A stretch of DNA of 64,000 bases from Serratia sp. AKBS12 (GTDB taxonomy: Bacteria; Pseudomonadota; Gammaproteobacteria; Enterobacterales; Enterobacteriaceae): contig NZ_JANUSB010000015.1 of assembly GCF_024793895.1 (NCBI RefSeq), forward strand, positions 1,974,695 through 2,038,694. The letters are read 5' to 3'. The translations under genes and the position numbers were made by a program. Each line of letters starts with the position of its first letter. Position 1 is the first letter of the stretch. Under the pieces are notes generated by a model, which was given only the letters and a program-made list of their open reading frames with translations, did no database searches and had not been told where the DNA came from. Shown here one piece after another: positions 57,501 through 64,000 of this stretch.

Positions 57501-60149
57501 ATGGACGATAATTGCAATGATAAAGAAATGAAACCCTCCCACTTTAACAAAGTAAATAGCCCCCCTCAAATCCGGCTGTGTGTCCTGGAACAAAATAAAC
57601 TGGTTAAAATCCTCGATAAGCAGTTGAGTGATAACATATTAAAAACAATGTGTAAAGAAACACGTAAGCCCATCAATGAAAATAATTGGCATCTGGCCAC
57701 AAACAACAAAATAACTATTTCCCCTGAGCTTTTATCAAAAGGAGAGGCTGGAAAATTTTATGGCCCCGTCTGGTTCAGCGTATCAGGAGGGGAACCACCT
57801 TATACATTTGAAGTCGTGCAGGGAGTATTACCAAGTCAACTGGAACTGACATCTGAAGGTAATTTATCTGGTCTGCTGACCCAGAAGGGGGAGTTTCCTT
57901 TCAGTATTCTGGTGAAAGATAACAGAGGTTATTCAGTAATCGGTGAGTATAATCTACAAGTTATACCATCCAGTATGGTTATTTATCCAGAAAACCTCTC
58001 CCCTGCGGAAGTGGGTAAAAACTATGGACCAACCCGTTTTGTCGTAACCAACGGAACTCCACCGTTTAATTTTGCTATTACAGAGGGGGAACTGCCTTTA
58101 CACCTCGAACTTACGTCACAAGGGGAGTTGTCCGGTATTCCCCATCGGTCAGGAAATTATGGTTTTACTGTAACAGCGACAGATAAATATTCCTTTCACA
58201 CTTCCCGCCATTATACTCTCCAGGTCAACACCCCTAAGTTAACGCTTTCCCCTTCCTCACTACCTGATGGTATGGCGGGTGAAATGTATGGGCCTGTTAT
58301 CTTCAGCGTAGCGGGAGGAGTGCCGCCATACCGTTTTTCAATGGCAGGAGGGATTATTCCGTCAGGTTTAATACTGACAGAAACAGGAGAATTATCAGGT
58401 ATTATAAACGAAACTGGAATGTATTCTTTTAGTATTGTAGCGACAGATAAAAATAATCTGACAGCTCTTGGTAATTATACATTATCGATTTCAAAACTTG
58501 TTTCTCTGCCATTGCATGTTGAACCTCAGGTAATCAGAGCAACACTAGGTGATCCTAACATTCAACTGAAAATAACTGGAGGGAATGGTGGGCACCTTGA
58601 ATATATAGCAAGTAATGAGCATGTCATCCAGGTCGACAACCATGGATATATTAGCTTTCATCATTCAGGAGATGCCTCCATTACCGTAAGGCAGGCAGAA
58701 ACGGAAAACCATTTTGCGCCACAACCTGCCACTGTCCCTGTAATTGTGTATAAAAAATCAGTATGCCTGGATATAACGCTCAAACAGAATATGTATGTAG
58801 GTGAAAATCAGCTGATTCAGATACACAGTAATTCCGGTGGAGAAGTAAGATACGGGGTTGATGACAATGGTACTCTGGAAGTCACTCCGCAAGGTATTCT
58901 GTACGCTAAAAACCCCGGAGAAGGCATAATTAATTGTTTTATCAAAGAAACTGACGATTACTACGAGGGAAGTTTTTCATATCTGGTCACAGTAAAAATA
59001 AGAAAACCAATTATCAGTGGGATACCGGAATATTTGGAGGTACTCACTGTCAATCTGGCAGATACCGGTCTGGATGTGGCGAAAGGAGTCAATGTTACCT
59101 GGAAAGCTGATGGCATCATTCTTAATTCGAATAATGTCAGCACGCCAACGGCAAAGTACTGGCTTCCGAGTAATGCCGTTGGAAAAAGAGTCTCAGTGGT
59201 AGTTTCCAGTGCAATAAATACCACAATTAGCGCAGAGTCTGACAAAACGGCAATGGTCATGCCCGGTAAGCTTGTTATCCAAGTGCACAGAAAAGGGATG
59301 ATAATAAATGGAATTATTCCTCAGATTGGTGATTCACTTAGTGTTAATACCAATGTTGCCTTTAAGGATGTCACGGCTGTCTGGAAACGTGATGGTATCG
59401 TTTATTGCACCCAGCAAAATGTGTCGCTTTTTACAGTAAAATTAGAGCTTACAGACTTATCCCTGATTGGACATCAAATTTCAGTAGAACTTATTGACGC
59501 TAATAATCCGTTGATTAGGGCAGAATCCGAACCAACGATCCCCATTCACGGGACACCTTCCGTTAGTAACGTCATTATTTCTGGTGAAGTGGTTTATGGT
59601 AATACATTAACTTTAACAAGTTATGATTTTCATTCTAATGGTGCAGGTACGGACAATTCGACATATCAGTGGTATGGGGAACATAATGGTAACTTGTATA
59701 ATATCACAGGTGCAACAGGGAAAACGCTAAAAACTAACACGGGACACGAGGGATATCGTCTCCATGTCAGGATTACACCAAAGGGTACTTTAGGCGGAGA
59801 GGGAGACATTGCAATCAGTAACAAGATAGGTCCCATGACTACCGCAACCCCTGCCATTGAAAATATTCGCGTTTTAGGTGCACCTAAGGTAGGTAACACC
59901 TTAACTGTGGATTATGATTTCCTGGCAAACGGTGCTGGCAATGATAATTCTATATATCAATGGTTTTACTGGGATGAGTACAAGGGGGGCTTTACTGAAA
60001 TTACCGATGGGAACGGAACAGGAAAATCCTTCCTAATCTCAAACAAATATCAAAATATGGAAATCAAAGTCTATGTTAGAGCAAGAGGCTCTTTAGAAGG
60101 GAGTAGAGAGGGAAATATACTATATAGCGATCCAATACGAGTACAATAG
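57501..60149 (+). CDS. Large Ig-like repeat protein, function unknown
   Basis: 882 residues, no signal peptide or membrane anchor visible at the N-terminus (MDDNCNDKEMKPSHFNKV). After a 70-residue leader come three He_PIG/cadherin-like repeats of about 83 residues (each with GxxYGPxxFxVxxGxPPYxF, then LPxxLxLTxxGxLSG, then YxLxV), a BIg2-like segment (about 340-420), several less regular Ig-like segments, and two C-terminal repeats of about 95 residues with the pattern VGNTLTVxYxFxxNGAGxDNSxYQW. Such architecture is typical of secreted or surface adhesive proteins. Flanked by defective IS26-like copies in inverted orientation. Start at 57501 follows GAGGA; an upstream in-frame start at 57489 is weaker. 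Confidence 0.8.
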   Translation: MDDNCNDKEMKPSHFNKVNSPPQIRLCVLEQNKLVKILDKQLSDNILKTMCKETRKPINENNWHLATNNKITISPELLSKGEAGKFYGPVWFSVSGGEPPYTFEVVQGVLPSQLELTSEGNLSGLLTQKGEFPFSILVKDNRGYSVIGEYNLQVIPSSMVIYPENLSPAEVGKNYGPTRFVVTNGTPPFNFAITEGELPLHLELTSQGELSGIPHRSGNYGFTVTATDKYSFHTSRHYTLQVNTPKLTLSPSSLPDGMAGEMYGPVIFSVAGGVPPYRFSMAGGIIPSGLILTETGELSGIINETGMYSFSIVATDKNNLTALGNYTLSISKLVSLPLHVEPQVIRATLGDPNIQLKITGGNGGHLEYIASNEHVIQVDNHGYISFHHSGDASITVRQAETENHFAPQPATVPVIVYKKSVCLDITLKQNMYVGENQLIQIHSNSGGEVRYGVDDNGTLEVTPQGILYAKNPGEGIINCFIKETDDYYEGSFSYLVTVKIRKPIISGIPEYLEVLTVNLADTGLDVAKGVNVTWKADGIILNSNNVSTPTAKYWLPSNAVGKRVSVVVSSAINTTISAESDKTAMVMPGKLVIQVHRKGMIINGIIPQIGDSLSVNTNVAFKDVTAVWKRDGIVYCTQQNVSLFTVKLELTDLSLIGHQISVELIDANNPLIRAESEPTIPIHGTPSVSNVIISGEVVYGNTLTLTSYDFHSNGAGTDNSTYQWYGEHNGNLYNITGATGKTLKTNTGHEGYRLHVRITPKGTLGGEGDIAISNKIGPMTTATPAIENIRVLGAPKVGNTLTVDYDFLANGAGNDNSIYQWFYWDEYKGGFTEITDGNGTGKSFLISNKYQNMEIKVYVRARGSLEGSREGNILYSDPIRVQ

Positions 60150-60219
60150 CAGCGCCGTCTGTAACTGACATACCCGATTGAACGTTGAAACTTATTGGTT
60201 TTGGTAGGCTGAATGATGC

Positions 60220-60274
60220 CCCCGGTAATCCTGGAAACTAATCGCTTTGAAAATGGGAACAAGGATTGCCGGGG
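60220..60274. repeat. Long-stem inverted repeat downstream of the Ig-repeat gene
   Basis: CCCCGGTAATCCT (60220-60232) pairs with AGGATTGCCGGGG (60262-60274), 12 of 13 Watson-Crick plus one G-U, with a 29-base loop. May be the terminator or the end of a small mobile element. Confidence 0.6.
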
Positions 60275-60357
60275 TAATACAGTTTATCTTTTAATTCTTG
60301 GCCTTGGTTGTGACGGACTCGGTAAAAAATACGATGGCACCTCTAATTGGTTAAATT

Positions 60358-61000
60358 GGTACTGTTGCAAAATTAGCGATGAGGTAGCCTTTTATCTTAT
60401 TGAAAGACCTTATATTTCAAAAAATCTGCTTACCAGACGCCTCTCGCCCAAGGAGGCACCATAATAGAATGCTGAGGCCTGTCCTTTACGCAGTGCACGC
60501 ATCACCTCAATACCTTTGATTGTGGCGTAAGCCGTCTTCATGGATTTAAATCCCAGCGTGGCGCTGATTATCCTTTTCAGCTTTCCATGGGCGCATTCAA
60601 TGATGTTATTCCGGTATTTAATTTGTCTGTGTTCAACGTCAGGCGGACACCGGCCTTCACGTTTAAGCAGAGCGAGGGCCCGGCCATAGGTTGGCGCTTT
60701 ATCCGTGTTGATATATCGTGGGATCTGCCACTTCTTCACGTTATTGAAGTTTTTATCCAGGAACCTATATGCAGCTTTGCTGTTACGGCGCGGGGAGAGG
60801 TAAAAATCGACAGTGCGGCCCCTGTTGTCAACGGCCCGGTAAAGATAAGCCCAGCGCCCATTGACCTTTACGTAGATTTCATCAATGTGCCACGGGCAAA
60901 AATCGGAAGGATTACGCCAGTACCAGCGTACCGCCCACAGAATGATGTCACGCTGAAAATGTCGGCTTTTGAATGGATTCATGCGCTGCTCCGTCAACAA
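60358..61000 (-). mobile_element. IS26-like (IS6 family) element, defective
   Basis: Left end GGTACTGTTGCAAAATTAGCG at 60358 matches the IS26 end. It contains a 191-codon transposase (60410-60982). The right terminal repeat is missing; homology stops near 61000 inside an IS3-family orfA. Confidence 0.88.
60410..60982 (-). pseudogene. tnpA: IS6-family transposase with internal in-frame deletion
   Basis: 191 residues against 234 in IS26. DDE residues remain (HIDE, NTDKAPTYGRAL, and the ECAHGKLKRII region), but the HTH segment between AVRWY and the next RWYWRNPSD is deleted, which would remove the DNA-binding part. Probably inactive. The same deletion occurs in the remnant at 57015-57278. Confidence 0.85.
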
Positions 61001-61002
61001 AA

Positions 61003-61176
61003 TAAGTATAAGTGAGCTGAAACACGCGGTGATAGTCACGGCAGCGGTCCTGGTCATTCCGCCCTGGCCGGAGAGGTAATACCTCACGACAGCAATGCGA
61101 AATTCCAGTGTGTAATTGGGTTTGCCCATAAAATGCACCTTACTCAGTTGGTGTCCAACTTTTGGGGTGCAGTTCA
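61003..61176 (-). pseudogene. IS3-family (IS150-like) orfA 5' remnant
   Basis: From the ATG at 61129: MGKPNYTLEFRIAVVRYYLSGQGGMTRTA, the start of an IS150-group OrfA, cut by the IS26-like element. The element end, GTCCAACTTTTGGGGTGCAGTTCA, lies upstream at 61153-61176. Confidence 0.8.
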
Positions 61177-61256
61177 GATTTGGGCGAGGGTTTACAGGGC
61201 AAGCGCTAATTCAACTAATTGGAGGCACCACCAATCCTCGGGCTGCTCAAATTCAA

Positions 61257-63746
61257 TCACTTACAAACTGCATGCATATGTGAAGCACCCTGCTCTCTCC
61301 ATACACCCCAGGTTCCGCTATCAGAAGGTTTTTCACCTTTTGACCACCACCCATTAAGCCACACCTTCTGATTAAAACGAACTTTGGTACACGGCTGAGC
61401 ATATGCCTTCGTCGCTTCCCATTCAGCTATTGATGGCGAAGGCTTCTCTTTCATAGCCTTGACAATAACACTTTTTCTACTTTCAGCTTTTTTGCCATCT
61501 TTACCTGTAACAGTCAGCAAATATGTCGCTTTACCTATGGTATTAGCGGGAATAAGCGCTCGGGCCCTGACATTTCCCACTTTCTTGACCCACGAGCCGG
61601 CATGTTTCTCCTGCAACCAAAATTTATCCGCACCTTCCGCGATAGTCCATTCATACGAAAGGGCATTCTGGCTGGCACTGCCATCCAACTCATACGCGCG
61701 CGATGTATCTGTGGAAGCTTCAACAGTTATGTCTTTTCCCGCATCAGCAACCAGAGGTTCTTCTGAACCTACTTTTTTCAGCGAGAGGTGAACAAGAATA
61801 TTTTTCTCAAAAGTGTCACGTTTTGCTAATAATGGCAGTAAGCCGGAATAATTTCCTGGTGGTAATTGTTTGTTATCTTCTTTCTCGAAACTCAATTCCA
61901 GCGAAGCTGGTCTGGCACCGCTACCACAACCTACCGTTGATGATATCGGACGTAAAGGAGGCGTACAGCTTGTTTTGCGATATCCGCGTAATTTCACCAG
62001 ATGCACCTTATGATTATCATCGTGAACCTGTGCAATTAATGTACTATGACCTGTATCAGATGTCGTCAAAGATTGCGGTCCCTGCCCCGGATGTACCGCG
62101 ATAAAACCAAAATTAGAATGATGCTGAATCGGATTGGTAGACAATACGCTATCTGACGTCAAAGTATAATTTTCCACCTGTTCATTGTCAGAGAATGGAG
62201 AAGAGAAAGGGTCATAGCCGAAATAATTAAAAGGAATAACCAGATTACTTAATCTTTGTTCATGCTCATTATTCACCCTCAATGTTATCCATCCTGAACC
62301 TGGTATTATATCATCGTTTTTATCCAATGCCATGTGCAAATAACGTTCCCCTTTCTTATCACAATGATCACCTGCCAGATTTGTCTCACCACAAGGTGTT
62401 TCAAGTGTGAATCGGACATTTATTTCAACAACTTCTCCACCTGCCACTCTTTTTTTTGCTTTGAATATTGAATAATCAGAATAATGAGAGAGACGGTTAT
62501 CGTACAGTGAGGTAATGACAATAGGATGTTGATAGTTTAGGTCGGTTCGTTGTGTAGGCATATAAGGGTAGATGTTTTTCTCACTGACCATCAGTTTACC
62601 TTCACCAGATACAGCCAGTTGACTGTTATTTGAGTCAGGTAGTAACGATTTTATTTTCGTATAAACATGCTGACCTAGAACACCAACATTATAATTTGTA
62701 CCCCCGGCAAAATGGAGAGCTACAACACGATTATCTGCTTCACTTAATACAGCTGAGCCAGAAGCACCACCATCTGTATCACAATCATATCGTACAACAT
62801 TATCCTCTCCCCCAGGAAGGGTTCTGCAGGCACCGCCATCATCCCGCAATGATGAAATCCGCTTGTATGCTCCCCATGGATGCTGGGGAATGTAGACAGA
62901 AACACCTTTATTTAAATCTTGCATTGAAATTTCAGAATTTATCGCTAAAGTACCAAATATTTGTTTGATTCCTGCCTCTTCATAAGCTAGCTCGTCAACT
63001 TTATAAACAGCATAATCTTCAGAACTACTCCCTCCAGCAAGAATGACTTTTCTCGTTTTTATATTCAGTGTATTGCTAGCCAGCGTTTCTTTTTCACATG
63101 TGGGCGACTGATAGTTATAATAAAGATTATGTATTTTGTTTCCAACTTCACCTGCAACATGCTTATTTGTCAGGACATAACCACCTCCAACCACATTCCA
63201 CCCGGATGAGCCATTAGTTTTCACCACTGCATGGCTTTTTCTAAAAATCGTAGGGTTTATTTTCTCATAACATGATGCAAATTTCATTTGGTTACTACCA
63301 ATAATAGCTCTGGATTTATTTTTTGGTACATAGTTGTACTCACTGATAACAACATGTCCATCACTGTGTGATGCATTTTTTATTAAGCGTATAAATAGAG
63401 TGCCACCTCCCTCTGCTGTATGGACGATTTGTGGTCTACTACCATCATAGAGGAATTTATCATTATAAATATCTTGATGGTTTTCATTGATAATCTCAAG
63501 CCATGATCCTGTAGGTAAAACAACATCATTTAACACAACAGTGAGGTTTTCAGAATCAGGCTGATGAATTTGCCAAGTGAACTGATTCTTACCTTTTGAC
63601 AAGGAAAGGAGATCAATATTAATGTTCTTTCTGGTGATCGTTTTTTGATATAATGAGTCAATATTTTCATCCCCTTTGAAAACACCCGCCACTGCCAAAT
63701 TCAACACGCAACACATAGAGTAAAAAATAAAGATTATTTTTTTCAT
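61257..63746 (-). CDS. Secreted trypsin-like (lysyl-endopeptidase-type) protease with Ig-like and chitin-binding domains
   Basis: 829 residues. Signal peptide MKKIIFIFYSMCCVLNLAVA, propeptide-like region to about 150, then a S1-type catalytic domain about 155-370 with H196 (LTNKHVAG), D244 (SSEDYAVYKV) and S329 (DGGASGSAVL), resembling Achromobacter lysyl endopeptidase. A beta-rich middle part (about 390-660) looks fimbrial-adhesin-like (for example GCGSGARPASLELSF). Residues about 665-765 are a PKD/Ig-like module (YEWTIAEGADKFWLQ ... ARALIPANTIGKATYLL) and 774-829 a CBM5/12 chitin-binding domain (WEATKAYAQPCTKVRFNQKVWLNGWWSKGEKPSDSGTWGVW). Likely targets proteins in a chitin matrix such as the insect peritrophic membrane (inference). 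Confidence 0.9.
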   Translation of the reverse strand: MKKIIFIFYSMCCVLNLAVAGVFKGDENIDSLYQKTITRKNINIDLLSLSKGKNQFTWQIHQPDSENLTVVLNDVVLPTGSWLEIINENHQDIYNDKFLYDGSRPQIVHTAEGGGTLFIRLIKNASHSDGHVVISEYNYVPKNKSRAIIGSNQMKFASCYEKINPTIFRKSHAVVKTNGSSGWNVVGGGYVLTNKHVAGEVGNKIHNLYYNYQSPTCEKETLASNTLNIKTRKVILAGGSSSEDYAVYKVDELAYEEAGIKQIFGTLAINSEISMQDLNKGVSVYIPQHPWGAYKRISSLRDDGGACRTLPGGEDNVVRYDCDTDGGASGSAVLSEADNRVVALHFAGGTNYNVGVLGQHVYTKIKSLLPDSNNSQLAVSGEGKLMVSEKNIYPYMPTQRTDLNYQHPIVITSLYDNRLSHYSDYSIFKAKKRVAGGEVVEINVRFTLETPCGETNLAGDHCDKKGERYLHMALDKNDDIIPGSGWITLRVNNEHEQRLSNLVIPFNYFGYDPFSSPFSDNEQVENYTLTSDSVLSTNPIQHHSNFGFIAVHPGQGPQSLTTSDTGHSTLIAQVHDDNHKVHLVKLRGYRKTSCTPPLRPISSTVGCGSGARPASLELSFEKEDNKQLPPGNYSGLLPLLAKRDTFEKNILVHLSLKKVGSEEPLVADAGKDITVEASTDTSRAYELDGSASQNALSYEWTIAEGADKFWLQEKHAGSWVKKVGNVRARALIPANTIGKATYLLTVTGKDGKKAESRKSVIVKAMKEKPSPSIAEWEATKAYAQPCTKVRFNQKVWLNGWWSKGEKPSDSGTWGVWREQGASHMHAVCK

Positions 63747-64000
63747 GATTCACTCAACTAATATAAGTTATGGATATAATATAGTAGATATATCAGCATC
63801 AATAAACATCATTTCATGATGACTAAAATCAGTATATATGAGATTTACCAGAACTACTGAATAACTGCTCGGAATGGTAGCTCTCTCTAGAAGGAACGTA
63901 GCGCCCCTGCCGTGCTCGCTAGACTGTGTCCCTTAATTGCCTGAGCTATAGTAACTGTCTGTTTCCACAACATATTAAACTATGGCTCGCTACGACCTAC
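63747..64000. other. Upstream region of the endopeptidase gene, window end
   Basis: AT-rich DNA that should contain the endopeptidase promoter. From about 63,880 composition changes; no gene or known element is recognised before the window ends. Confidence 0.4.

Noticed and set aside
60587..61015. Plus-strand open frame opposite the IS26-like transposase
   Set aside because: Antisense frame of the transposase that also appears antisense in the other copy; no independent function.

Overview
The window reads as a chromosome segment of an enteric bacterium, most likely Serratia or a close relative (inference from protein resemblance to E. coli K-12 orthologues plus a Tc insecticidal toxin locus). 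It has two very different halves.

Positions 1 to about 25,900 are GC-rich core chromosome. Gene order follows the E. coli ltaE-ybjT-ybjS-amiD-ybjQ-ybjP-artPIQM-artJ-rlmC-ybjO-potIHGF-ybjN-rimK-ybjC-grxA-ybjM-ybjL block. Three local differences stand out: a nanE/PTS transporter/RpiR regulator cluster beside ltaE, a DUF2000 gene divergent from an Lrp/AsnC regulator between ybjQ and ybjP, and no nfsA between ybjC and rimK. The segment supplies arginine uptake (artPIQM, artJ; both preceded by paired ArgR-type boxes), putrescine uptake (potFGHI), an amino-sugar-phosphate route, tRNA-independent glutamate ligation (rimK), glutaredoxin and 23S rRNA methylation.

From about 26,200 to the end lies a mosaic accessory region full of decayed insertion sequences. 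It holds, in order: a Fur-boxed catecholate-type TonB receptor bracketed by IS3-family remnants; an IS200/IS605 remnant; a plasmid RepB initiator with two families of iterons (a plasmid-derived replicon inside chromosomal context); an M60 mucin-type metalloprotease (enhancin-like); a Tc toxin locus on the minus strand (TcA, TcB, a broken TcC, an IS cluster, then an intact TcC with a lineage-specific C-terminal tail); debris of an integrative conjugative element (MobH-type relaxase, UvrD-like helicase); a Tn3-family transposase fragment; two defective IS26-like copies around a large Ig-repeat protein; and a secreted trypsin-like endopeptidase with a chitin-binding domain.

The accessory genes suggest an attack on the insect gut: a mucin-degrading protease and a chitin-targeted protease to breach the peritrophic matrix, and a three-component ABC toxin to intoxicate epithelial cells. 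The most unusual observations are that the TcB component carries an extra block of about 190 residues, part of which is recognisably homologous to a module near the end of the chitin-binding endopeptidase; that the intact TcC tail is an abrupt AT-rich unit of unrecognised function; and that tcA contains a run of ten G residues that could act as a slippage switch.
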